Shown: positions 3,581 to 11,036 of the stretch, piece after piece
How positions within the stretch are numbered: position 1 is the stretch's first letter
How the letters are laid out: every line of letters starts with the position of its first letter
Assembly (NCBI GenBank): GCA_014728565.1
Contig: WJLK01000113.1
Location: 1 to 11,295, forward strand
From: Candidatus Pacearchaeota archaeon
Lineage (GTDB): Archaea > Nanobdellota > Nanobdellia > Pacearchaeales > GW2011-AR1
Length of the DNA stretch: 11,295 nucleotides
Reading direction: 5' to 3'
Made by a program: the position numbers and the translations under genes
Notes under the pieces: model-generated
The model's input: the letters and a program-made list of their open reading frames with translations, nothing else
What the model was told of the DNA's origin: nothing
The model's database searches: none

Positions 3581-6273
3581 TATGCTCTCCCGCTGAGGAT
3601 TACAGCGATTACAATTCCCAATACCACTAAAGGTATTGCTAAGGCTATAGATATGTTTGCTATTCCTATTATCGCCCCAAACAATATGGGGACTGGGGTT
3701 AGTATGGCAGCTATTGGGGGACTCCAGAAGCCCACCATTGCAAATATCACACATAATATTCCTATTAGAAATATTCCCAGCTTGCCACTAACTACTGTTC
3801 TGCCAAAGGTTACGATTTCTGATCCTAAAAATTGTTGCTCATTATTGTAGTAAATATATGATTTACCTTCGTAGGTTGTTCCATTGACAGCAGCTACACC
3901 TATTAGTATTGTTCCTGAGCTGGCGCCGACACAGGTGCTATTATATAAGGTTTGTTCTTTATCTGCTACAAGTTTGTAAACATAAAGGCATCCTTTGCTT
4001 ATTGCATTATCTGAATCGGAGAAAATAAACTTAAAATTGTTGGTTGCGTTATTAAATCCTAAGCTCCAGGAGGCAGATTCTGTATTATAAAAATCCTCTC
4101 CAGAGGGAGAAGTAAGGATGATTTGAAAGTTTATGCTATCGCCATAAATGTATGTTGGGTTTGTAGATTTTTTAATCTCTCCATTGTATTCTATGATAAA
4201 CCGGTAGTATTCTGAATCCTTTTCTAAATTCATAACTCCTTCACCTTCAAAGTTGGTTTTAATCATTTCTACAGTATTATATGCGTTGGTTGTTATGTCG
4301 TATTTTTGTGCTTTAACTGTTGCTCCTTCTACTAAGTCATTTATTTCATCATAAACTACTACGGTTATATTTGATGTTCTTGATGAGTTGGACATATAGA
4401 GGGTTACTTGGTTGTATGTTCTGTTTGTTAATTCAAAGTAATAGAATCTTTCGTCATAGCTGTCTGCAGAGTATCTTATTGTGTATTCTTCTGGATAATA
4501 TAAGGTTATGTAATGGCTGCCGGTATCAGTTGTTATATTGGTGTAATTTACATCTCCAATAATCTCCATGCTTATATTTATTCCTGATAATATGTTTTTT
4601 GTATCTTCATCTTTAAAAGTAAAATTGATGCTATTGGTGGCGTATAAACTGAAATTGTATGTGTAATCTCCAGTTAAGTTTACTTGAGCTGTTTTAAGCT
4701 CGTAATCCTCATTATCTATTGTAATGTTGTAATTCTCGTTCAAGACTTGGATTATTGCGCTTCCATTGGTGGTATTAACTATTGTTGAATAATTTGAATT
4801 CGTTAAGTTTATACTGAAGTTTGTTATTGTTGTTCCTGTACGGTCTGTTGCAGTAACATTTAGTAAGGACTGGTATATTCCCGTAATTGTTAAACTGCTA
4901 TTGTATAGTGCTATGATGTCAAATTCTGTTGTCGCATTTTTGTATGGAGCTTTTTCCCAGGTTATATTTACTTTTCCTTCTGATAAATAGAGAGTATTGC
5001 TATTGTTGTAATAGTTCGGAGTGCTTAAATTAAAAGGGGTAGTGAGAGTATTGCCATAAATGTTTTGTGGCGTTATACTTGCTATTGCTTGTATTAAATT
5101 GATTGAATAATTGGTTTGATTATAGCTGGCAAAATTTATTGAGCCTAATGTTTTGTTAAAGTGATCTGAGCTTGTGATATTAAAGTCATAACTGCCAATT
5201 TTTGTCCAATTTATTTGATTAACATTGGTATAAGAATTACTGCCTATTGCTGCACTAAAATTAATTAGTGTTCCATCATAATGGTCTGTAGCGTATATTC
5301 TTGTTCCCGGATCAAGAGTTGCATTAAGGTCTAAGCTAAGATTATAATCCGAGTAAGTTTTATTAAAAAAATTTTGTGCGAAAACAGTAATATTCATTAT
5401 GTAGCTCTCGTTATTTGCGAAACTGGTGTTTATTTGTCCTGTGGTTGTTCCGTAAGTTGTGCCGTTAAATGTCGCATTAAATTTGGTTAATGTTACTCCC
5501 GTCTTTGAGTTGTTGGCTATAATACTAAAATTAAGTGTTGGGGCGGTGGCAGATTCTCCTAATTCGTTGCAAGGTTTTCCGTTCCCTGAATTGTACAGTT
5601 CTGTATGGTTTGTGAAAGTAAGCGGTGCATTCCATATACAAAAATCATCGTAATTTGCGTCAAGGTATCTTCGGTTTTCTCCGCTGGATATCCAGAGGTC
5701 TTCAGTTGCGTGTTTAGGTTCGCCCGCACCGAATGCCACAGTATTACTATGAGCTCCATCAACATACAGACTGAGATTGTTCTGCGGATTATCAACAATT
5801 ACGGTGTAGAAATGCCAAGTAGTTCCTAAATCATTACTCCAAGTAAATGAAGTACCTCCACTCGCTGTATAAATCGTTATTTTTAGTTCATCATTACCAT
5901 TACACCAATCGCCGAATAATTGAGCAGTATCACCATATCTGAAAGCATAACAAAGACCGCCGCTGGACTGTTCTTGGTTTAATTTCATCCACCAAGAAAA
6001 AGAGTAGGAACTATCAACATCAACGGTTTTATTAAGCATATTGCCGTCAGTTCCATCAAAGAGGTAACCTTCGCTTAATTTTCCTGTTTGTCCGGTAGTT
6101 ACGCCACCATATAAACTCATGTTTCTATACGCTGCAGTATCAATAGCCAAAGTTCCAGAAGTATCAACATTGTCCATTGTATAATATGCTTTCAAATTAG
6201 AAGGGGTAGCGTAAACAGTAGCACAAAGTGCGAGAATCATCAATAGTGGTATTATTACGATCTTTTTCATCAT
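3580..6273 (-). CDS. Secreted, membrane-anchored LamG/ConA-like adhesin with glycosylated stalk
   Basis: The 897-aa product starts with a Sec signal peptide (MMKKIVIIPLLMILALCATV), probably cut after YA at 21-22. Residues 26-236 match the LamG/concanavalin-A jelly-roll pattern: NLKAYYTMDN, YLFDG, SFSWWMKL, WHFYTVIVD, SLYVDG, ANYDDFCIWN. It has four cysteines (108, 124, 212, 236). Residues 247-545 are beta-rich stalk. Segments at 546-628 and 632-720 look like carboxypeptidase-regulatory or Ig-like modules. Three hydrophobic segments at about 830-850, 852-872 and 874-895 anchor the C-terminus. I count about 45 N-x-S/T sequons, so heavy archaeal N-glycosylation is expected. The start overlaps the previous stop as ATGA. 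It could be a viral receptor-binding spike or a cellular adhesin; the operon context favours a spike. Confidence 0.9.
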   Translation of the reverse strand: MMKKIVIIPLLMILALCATVYATPSNLKAYYTMDNVDTSGTLAIDTAAYRNMSLYGGVTTGQTGKLSEGYLFDGTDGNMLNKTVDVDSSYSFSWWMKLNQEQSSGGLCYAFRYGDTAQLFGDWCNGNDELKITIYTASGGTSFTWSNDLGTTWHFYTVIVDNPQNNLSLYVDGAHSNTVAFGAGEPKHATEDLWISSGENRRYLDANYDDFCIWNAPLTFTNHTELYNSGNGKPCNELGESATAPTLNFSIIANNSKTGVTLTKFNATFNGTTYGTTTGQINTSFANNESYIMNITVFAQNFFNKTYSDYNLSLDLNATLDPGTRIYATDHYDGTLINFSAAIGSNSYTNVNQINWTKIGSYDFNITSSDHFNKTLGSINFASYNQTNYSINLIQAIASITPQNIYGNTLTTPFNLSTPNYYNNSNTLYLSEGKVNITWEKAPYKNATTEFDIIALYNSSLTITGIYQSLLNVTATDRTGTTITNFSINLTNSNYSTIVNTTNGSAIIQVLNENYNITIDNEDYELKTAQVNLTGDYTYNFSLYATNSINFTFKDEDTKNILSGINISMEIIGDVNYTNITTDTGSHYITLYYPEEYTIRYSADSYDERFYYFELTNRTYNQVTLYMSNSSRTSNITVVVYDEINDLVEGATVKAQKYDITTNAYNTVEMIKTNFEGEGVMNLEKDSEYYRFIIEYNGEIKKSTNPTYIYGDSINFQIILTSPSGEDFYNTESASWSLGFNNATNNFKFIFSDSDNAISKGCLYVYKLVADKEQTLYNSTCVGASSGTILIGVAAVNGTTYEGKSYIYYNNEQQFLGSEIVTFGRTVVSGKLGIFLIGILCVIFAMVGFWSPPIAAILTPVPILFGAIIGIANISIALAIPLVVLGIVIAVILSGRA

Positions 6274-6767
6274 CCCATCCTGCTCTTTCCATATAGGGCT
6301 ATTATTACGCTTAGCCCAATAACCGCAACCACAACAATCAAGTTGTCAAGTATCCAATTTGTTATAGGAAAATTTGCTGATAATCCTGCAAAGTCATCAT
6401 CTGTTGCCAAATCATCCCAAAAGTTGCTCAAAGCACCACCTATAAATAACACAAATACGAGAAGGACTACTGCGAATATAAAGAATATAGGGTGCGAATC
6501 TATCATAAAACTGGCTACTATCACAAAACCCCACAATAAGATTAACAAGAATAAAAATAATCCATCAAAGAAACTGGGGTATCTATCATACAAATCAGCT
6601 GAAATATCCTTAGAACTATTAGTTAAATCATTATTTGCCTGAATATCAGTATTTATGTCCCCGAAAAACTGATAGCCAATGAGAACGACCATGCCAAAAA
6701 CCACCATAACTAATAAAAAAAGAATAGTATCTATTACTGCATTTCCTCTTTTAGATTTTAAAAACAT
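6270..6767 (-). CDS. Four-TM membrane protein with prepilin-like N-terminus
   Basis: Read from the ATG at 6767 the product is 165 aa. MFLKSKRG is followed by NAVID and a long hydrophobic helix. The Lys-Arg-Gly then +5 acidic residue (D13) before the helix matches the cleavage site of class III (type IV prepilin/archaellin) signal peptides. Hydrophobic segments are about 11-34, 68-88, 93-113 and 140-160, with an acidic loop (DDLATDDDF). Four spans are unusual for a pilin, so it may be a TadE/pilin-like or virion membrane protein. An ATG at 6809 would add 14 residues; its AGGAGG touches the start codon with no gap, so I prefer the shorter form. The 3' end overlaps the adhesin start as ATGA. Confidence 0.8.
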   Translation of the reverse strand: MFLKSKRGNAVIDTILFLLVMVVFGMVVLIGYQFFGDINTDIQANNDLTNSSKDISADLYDRYPSFFDGLFLFLLILLWGFVIVASFMIDSHPIFFIFAVVLLVFVLFIGGALSNFWDDLATDDDFAGLSANFPITNWILDNLIVVVAVIGLSVIIALYGKSRMG

Positions 6768-6939
6768 CTGAAAATTTTTTCTCTTTCTTCTTTGTTCTGA
6801 AGAAATCATCCTCCTGGCTTATTCTTTTAGTAAATTCTGATAAAGGCATATCTCTTTCATTAGCTAAGTTTTTCAGCTTTGTTTTGAACTTAGGATCAAC
6901 CCATATTCTTACTGGCCTTTTTTTCCTGCGTTCAATCAT
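6751..6939 (-). CDS. Ribbon-helix-helix-like small DNA-binding protein
   Basis: The product is 62 aa. The pattern is a basic arm (MIERRKKR), a strand (PVRIWVD), helix A (PKFKTKLKNLANERD) and helix B (PLSEFTKRISQ). This is close to the minimal Arc/CopG ribbon-helix-helix unit, with the classic small residue turn before helix B. A charged tail follows. It starts by an ATGA overlap with the 123-aa gene and overlaps the next gene by 17 bases. A regulator buried among membrane-protein genes suggests autoregulation of the operon, possibly through the repeats in the divergent promoter region. Confidence 0.8.
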   Translation of the reverse strand: MIERRKKRPVRIWVDPKFKTKLKNLANERDMPLSEFTKRISQEDDFFRTKKKEKKFSDVFKI

Positions 6940-7307
6940 TTCTTAGTGCCACCCCGCAAATAAACATACACAAAATAAAACAGGTAAGTAAAGAAATATG
7001 CAACAAAGAATCTCTGAAGCCAATAGATAGAGCTTAAAAAGGTTGATGAAGTCGTATTAGCGTTGTCGCTGCAAATATAGGAATACTCATAGTCTGTTCT
7101 TGGTGCGTTGTCTGTTGTGTTTTTAATTACAAAATCACAATTATCCTGGTAGTCAGTTGCTGTTTTAGGAATTAAAATAACTAAAAACATAACAAAAAAT
7201 ATGAGAAATACTTTCAAAACATAATGGTCATTGTCCAGTTTAAAGGCAAAATAAAGTAATAAAAAACATACAATTCCCACAGCCACAATCAAGCTTATCG
7301 CATCCAT
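6936..7307 (-). CDS. Three-TM membrane protein with cysteine-paired loop
   Basis: The 123-aa product has hydrophobic segments at about 5-22, 30-48 and 98-117. The polar loop between the second and third spans (49-97) holds C57 and C79 and two sequons (NTT at 63-65 and 84-86). This suggests the loop faces outside, is disulfide-bonded and is glycosylated. No family is recognised. It starts one base after the stop of the 225-aa gene without its own clear ribosome site, so translation is probably coupled. Confidence 0.8.
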   Translation of the reverse strand: MDAISLIVAVGIVCFLLLYFAFKLDNDHYVLKVFLIFFVMFLVILIPKTATDYQDNCDFVIKNTTDNAPRTDYEYSYICSDNANTTSSTFLSSIYWLQRFFVAYFFTYLFYFVYVYLRGGTKK

Positions 7308-7308
7308 T

Positions 7309-7986
7309 TTAGTTAGGCGGAGGATCTGGCAAGTTATCAGCTATTTCTTTTTCACTAATTAACTGCTTTTTTTGAATAATTTCCTGCCATACCTTCATTA
7401 TCTCCAGTTGCTTATCTGTTATTGAATCTGCTTTGCTCATTGCATTGAGGGAAGGCTGAGTGATGTCCTTCCAAAACACAAAGACCAATGTGAGCATTAT
7501 CACCAAACCAGCAATACTTACAATCGTTGGTAAGTGTTCCTGCCAAGTTGCTTTTTTCTTGGAATTGGCTTTTTTAATTTGATTTATCAGGCTTAACCTT
7601 TGATTTGTCGTAAATGGCTGAAATCTTTTGCTTTCAACATCATCAACAAGATATTCGTATTCTCCTGTCCCTGTGTAATATCTTGCCTCTGTAATCAGTT
7701 TTCCTTTATTGGTAATGTCTATCGCTCTTGGCGGAGGCACAGGCAAAGGATCATACCGTTTGAATGTCAGTAATTTCCAATAACTTACACCGTCAACAAT
7801 CACCTTTCTTGCCCGAAAGTCCTGTATGACATTTGGGCGATCTTTTTTTGTAACTATTCTTAGTCTTACTCTGTGTTTAAACATTACAAAGTATAATATG
7901 ATGAACGATACTGCTCCTATTAAAATAATTAACAATATTGCATGTATCCATCCGAACGCCCGGGCTAATATAACAAGCCAACTCAT
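7309..7986 (-). CDS. Two-TM membrane protein with large cytoplasmic domain
   Basis: The product is 225 aa. TM1 lies at about 13-35 and TM2 at 152-172, separated by a basic, strand-rich domain (HRVRLRIVTKKDRP..., a proline cluster PLPVPPP at 80-86, and GTGEYEYLVDD). The C-terminal tail is an amphipathic helix ending NLPDPPPN. Positive charges beside both spans place the middle domain inside. I do not recognise the family; a membrane-bound scaffold for assembly is a reasonable guess. The ribosome site GGAGGAGAT stands about six bases before the ATG, the clearest internal one in the operon. Confidence 0.85.
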   Translation of the reverse strand: MSWLVILARAFGWIHAILLIILIGAVSFIILYFVMFKHRVRLRIVTKKDRPNVIQDFRARKVIVDGVSYWKLLTFKRYDPLPVPPPRAIDITNKGKLITEARYYTGTGEYEYLVDDVESKRFQPFTTNQRLSLINQIKKANSKKKATWQEHLPTIVSIAGLVIMLTLVFVFWKDITQPSLNAMSKADSITDKQLEIMKVWQEIIQKKQLISEKEIADNLPDPPPN

Positions 7987-8000
7987 TTTTATCTCCTCCT

Positions 8001-8591
8001 CTATCCTGCATTTCTTCCACCCAAAGCGCCGAAGGGCAGCATGCTTCTTGCTTGCTCCCTTAATGTATTAACTTCATTCGTTCTTATTGTGTTTGTATAA
8101 CTGTCTCTCTCTTTATTATCCAGTAATCTTGATAAAAAAGGCTCTACCAAATTCATTATGGTATCTACTATTACATCAAAATCATCCTCTTTTACATCCC
8201 AGTTATAGAGATTATTCATTATGTTAGTTGACAAGTCTTTTCTAATATCACAAATAGCATTTTCATAACGCCAGTTATCATAATTGCCCTGAACTACAGA
8301 ATTATTAATTATGCTTATTAGCATTGAAAGAATCCCCTGTATTCCTGAAGGGTTGGCTTTTGCACTTCCTTTTCCTAAAGGAACATATCGGCTTTTGGTC
8401 TTGCCGGTTTTTGAATCCATGTATAATTCTATTCTTGCCCCTCTCAAAAAAAGTTCTATGTCTTCTATTAATGGTTGAACATTAAGCCTTACTTGAAGTG
8501 CAGTTGCACTGTTAAATTGACTATTTGAACTGTGAGTTGAGTTATAGCTCACATCATAAGGAGTTTGTTGCGGTGGCCTTTCCTGGTTCAT
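8001..8591 (-). CDS. Soluble helical hypothetical protein, 196 aa
   Basis: It has no membrane span or signal peptide. Residues 1-30 are Gln/Ser/Asn-rich and likely disordered. Residues 38-55 (QPLIEDIELFLRGARIEL), 82-108 and 112-160 are helical, and the C-terminus is ALGGRNAG. I do not recognise the family. The start overlaps the stop of the 744-aa gene as ATGA, so the two are likely made together and may act together. It is separated from the next gene by only nine bases after its stop before the start region, with a strong ribosome site between. Confidence 0.8.
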   Translation of the reverse strand: MNQERPPQQTPYDVSYNSTHSSNSQFNSATALQVRLNVQPLIEDIELFLRGARIELYMDSKTGKTKSRYVPLGKGSAKANPSGIQGILSMLISIINNSVVQGNYDNWRYENAICDIRKDLSTNIMNNLYNWDVKEDDFDVIVDTIMNLVEPFLSRLLDNKERDSYTNTIRTNEVNTLREQARSMLPFGALGGRNAG

Positions 8592-10822
8592 ATTTTAAAT
8601 ACCTCTTTAAGTTTTTTCTTGACTTTTTTGATTGGTCTGCCGCCCAATCCTGTAAATTCTGCAGCTTTAGGAGTTTTCCCAACTACTTCAAAGCCTGCTG
8701 CCCTGCCGGTAGGAGTTAATCTTTTAGGCTGTCTTACTTCTAAAGAAATTCTTTTTCTGCCTTCGGGAATAAAGTTCTTATCACGTGGTCTTGGATATAT
8801 GGGAGTAATGTTTTTAAAGGGTGTGGGCGCAATTCTGGACGGATAGCTCCTGGCCGGATAACTTACCCTTTTGGATGTTATAGATTTAGCTGCAGAGGGG
8901 GAATAACTTTTTGTCCTGGATGTTATAGATTTGATTGTAGAAGGAGGATAACTTTTTATTATGGATGTTGGTGAAGGGGCTGCTTTTGATGATCTTTTTA
9001 TTATGGGATATTTTTTTGATGATCTCCCTCCTTCTAATTTTGAATATGGGGGGGAGGTTGGTATAAAATTTATTCCTCCCATTTGCCATGCAAATTTTTG
9101 TTTTGAAGATATTGTATATGGACTTGCTTGTCCCCCTCTTATTATTTCTTGCGGGGCGGCGTATCTTGATCCTGCACTCCCTATTATTCCATAACTGCGA
9201 TAGGGTTTTATGCTTGGTCTATTAATTTCAGAACTTCTTCTTATTAATGCTTTGGGGCTGATTGCTTTTCCCGGGCTTGATTTACTAACTATTTTATATG
9301 TACCAATAGCAATGGGTTCGCTACCCACTTGTGTATATCCTTCAAATCCTTTTGCTTTGCTAATTAACCCGCCCTTGCCAGAATAAACTATTTTTGTTCC
9401 TGGGGGAATTACCGCTTCTATTTCTGGCTTCCCTCTTTCTAATTCATAAGTAATATAAGCAGTCTTTTTCCCTGCTTGCGATCTTAAGAATTTTGCTCTT
9501 TCTGATCTTGATGCATAGCGATAGGCTTTGGGAAATCTTTTAACACTTTTTAAATTAATGACTACTGCTTCAGGGATTCTGAGAGAGGGAAATAGTTCTA
9601 CTTTTGGAAAAGAAATCAGTTTTCTGCTTCCTGCTGGCATCCCTGCCCTTAAAAAATGGGGACTTCCTTTACCATAAGGTGTAGTATATAATCCAACATC
9701 CGTACTTGTGCCCTTACTAATTTGTGTTTTTTTAGCAAACTTTTTTCCGGTGGCATGAACAACCTTGTAATTCGCTTCTTTGAATTCTTTCATAGTATAC
9801 TGAACTTTTTGTGTTGGTGTTATTCCTTTAGGTTTTGGAAATGTTTCTTTCCCAGCTAATACTTTTGGTTCAAAGATTTTTTGCGGGGCAGTATATTTTG
9901 ATCCTATCTTTACATAGGCTTCTTTTAACGGTTTAATAATGCCATATTTTAATCCTAAGAATGTGCCTGTCGCTCCTCCGGGATCTTGCTGAATTTTTTG
10001 GCGTATTTTGTAGCCTATCTTATATGGATCTGTTATTATTGTTTTCCCGGTATAGTAGATTCCCTTAGCTGATTCTATTGGTTTGACAATTAATTCTGCA
10101 GGCCATATAAATGTTGGTTTAATATACCCCGCACCTACTGATGTTATTCCTGCGCCAGTTCTGGCTAATTGGCTTTTAGCATATTGCGATTTATACGCCA
10201 TCTTGCTTTGAAATTTAGTAAACCAATGGGATGTTCTCTCTACATTATAAACTGCTGTACCTTGAATTCGTGCTAATGTTGGAAAGCCATATTCTTTTAG
10301 TTTTCCTGTTAAAAAACTTTCCTTTCTTGGCTTGTATTCCCTGACTTCTGAGGTTATTTTTTTGGGTTGTTTTTGTTGTAGTGCTGTTGTATAGGCGCTT
10401 TTTAGTCCTTGTCTTTGTCTTGCTTGTTTTTTTGCTCTGGCTCTTTGTTCTTTTATTCTTTGGGTTGGTGTTCTGGCGTATTTGATTGCTGTTGGCTGAA
10501 ATTCTTTTTCTTTTTCTCCAAATGTTGTTCCGTAAATTACTTTTCCTTTAACTACTCCTACAAATTGTCTGCCTTCGGTTCTTCCGGTAAGTATGTCGGC
10601 TGCAGTAACCCTTCTGGGTTCTACAGCTGCGGTAGGAGAAGTTTGAGAGGGCGATTTTTCTTGTATTTGTTCTACTTCTTCCGGACTTGGTTCTTCGCCT
10701 GTTTCCCGGCGGATTTTTGTGGCTTTTTCTCTTGAGCTGGGCGTGGAATATACTCTGCCGGTGGCTGCAGAGGTAGAACTTAGTGTGCCTGCTGGTTTGT
10801 CTATTGCTGATTCGTAAGCCAT
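8588..10822 (-). CDS. Large basic protein with ADP-ribosyltransferase-like central segment
   Basis: The ATG at 10822 is chosen because GGAG lies six bases upstream; the alternative TTG at 10834 has its site touching the codon. The product is 744 aa and very basic. Residues 1-170 are Ser/Thr/Gln/Lys-rich and probably disordered. At 352-480 a folded segment shows VVHATG (H356), GLYTTP (377-382) and an E-x-E (467, 469) leading into AVIPPGTKI. Order and spacing recall the three motifs of ADP-ribosyltransferases, with H or R, an aromatic or STS strand, and ExE followed by PPGTK. Residues 615-665 carry 15-residue KSY-P-S repeats. The first gene of the operon, it may be an internal virion protein or a delivered effector. 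The ART reading is by motif only. Confidence 0.85.
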   Translation of the reverse strand: MAYESAIDKPAGTLSSTSAATGRVYSTPSSREKATKIRRETGEEPSPEEVEQIQEKSPSQTSPTAAVEPRRVTAADILTGRTEGRQFVGVVKGKVIYGTTFGEKEKEFQPTAIKYARTPTQRIKEQRARAKKQARQRQGLKSAYTTALQQKQPKKITSEVREYKPRKESFLTGKLKEYGFPTLARIQGTAVYNVERTSHWFTKFQSKMAYKSQYAKSQLARTGAGITSVGAGYIKPTFIWPAELIVKPIESAKGIYYTGKTIITDPYKIGYKIRQKIQQDPGGATGTFLGLKYGIIKPLKEAYVKIGSKYTAPQKIFEPKVLAGKETFPKPKGITPTQKVQYTMKEFKEANYKVVHATGKKFAKKTQISKGTSTDVGLYTTPYGKGSPHFLRAGMPAGSRKLISFPKVELFPSLRIPEAVVINLKSVKRFPKAYRYASRSERAKFLRSQAGKKTAYITYELERGKPEIEAVIPPGTKIVYSGKGGLISKAKGFEGYTQVGSEPIAIGTYKIVSKSSPGKAISPKALIRRSSEINRPSIKPYRSYGIIGSAGSRYAAPQEIIRGGQASPYTISSKQKFAWQMGGINFIPTSPPYSKLEGGRSSKKYPIIKRSSKAAPSPTSIIKSYPPSTIKSITSRTKSYSPSAAKSITSKRVSYPARSYPSRIAPTPFKNITPIYPRPRDKNFIPEGRKRISLEVRQPKRLTPTGRAAGFEVVGKTPKAAEFTGLGGRPIKKVKKKLKEVFKI
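8846..8965. repeat. 45-bp in-frame tandem repeats in the 744-aa gene
   Basis: Units beginning GGATGTTATAG start at 8873 and 8918, and a decayed third starts at 8963, exactly 45 bases apart. A partial unit (GGATAACTTACCCTT) precedes them. They encode KSYPPSTIKSITSRT and KSYSPSAAKSITSKR. The repeats are coding and diverging, so they are not a CRISPR array. Confidence 0.75.
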
Positions 10823-10857
10823 TTTTGTCTCCAATCCTTTAACAATAAGTAAACCCG

Positions 10858-10877
10858 CACAGATCCTGAGATCTGTG
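10858..10877 (-). repeat. Hairpin in the operon leader
   Basis: CACAGATC and GATCTGTG form a perfect 8-bp inverted repeat around CTGA, with two more G-C pairs beyond one mismatch. It lies 36 bases before the first operon gene and within the predicted leader RNA. It could be an operator palindrome or an RNA control hairpin. Confidence 0.5.
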
Positions 10878-10930
10878 AGGGAAAAAGAGGTGATATTTCC
10901 TTGCTTTGTTTTCTTGTTGAATGTTTAAAG

Positions 10931-10940
10931 TATTTAAAAT
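10931..10940 (-). promoter_or_regulatory. TATA box of the nine-gene operon
   Basis: On the - strand this reads ATTTTAAATA, a good archaeal TATA box. Transcription would start near 10906, leaving a leader of about 85 bases that includes the hairpin and the GGAG ribosome site. A weaker AAATAT lies nearer at about 10895. Confidence 0.55.
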
Positions 10941-10952
10941 GTGTTAGAACAT

Positions 10953-10979
10953 GGGATAAATGGGATAGATAGGATATGG
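10953..10979. promoter_or_regulatory. Three 9-bp tandem repeats between divergent promoters
   Basis: GGGATAAAT, GGGATAGAT and AGGATATGG follow each other without gaps, so the GGATA core recurs every nine bases. The block fills most of the space between the two outward-facing TATA boxes. This is a natural place for a repressor or activator controlling both directions. Confidence 0.5.
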
Positions 10980-10981
10980 GG

Positions 10982-10990
10982 TTTAAATAT
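10982..10990 (+). promoter_or_regulatory. TATA box of the right-edge gene
   Basis: TTTAAATAT preceded by ATGGGG (possible BRE) is followed by a T-run. Transcription would start near 11010, about 25 bases before the ATG at 11037. Confidence 0.65.
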
Positions 10991-11025
10991 TTTTTTTGTC
11001 CTCTTTTCTTTGCTCCTGTGGGGGC

Positions 11026-11031
11026 GGAGGT
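11026..11031 (+). promoter_or_regulatory. Shine-Dalgarno site of the right-edge gene
   Basis: GGAGGT lies five bases before the ATG at 11037 and sets the start. Confidence 0.7.
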
Positions 11032-11036
11032 TGATT

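Noticed and set aside
3581..3754. 58-residue N-terminal extension of the 143-aa membrane protein
   Set aside because: It is read inside the adhesin gene in another frame. The TAATG junction at 3578-3582 and the hydrophobic N-terminus after MAKIG mark the real start.
8588..8602. Internal TATA-like TTTAAAATAT at the end of the 744-aa gene, echoed at the end of the 62-aa gene (both proteins end VFKI)
   Set aside because: Starts from either would fall inside the next coding region past its ATG. The shared ending is short enough to be coincidence.
8846..8965. CRISPR array
   Set aside because: The repeats are contiguous 45-base coding units without spacers and lie in frame in a long gene.
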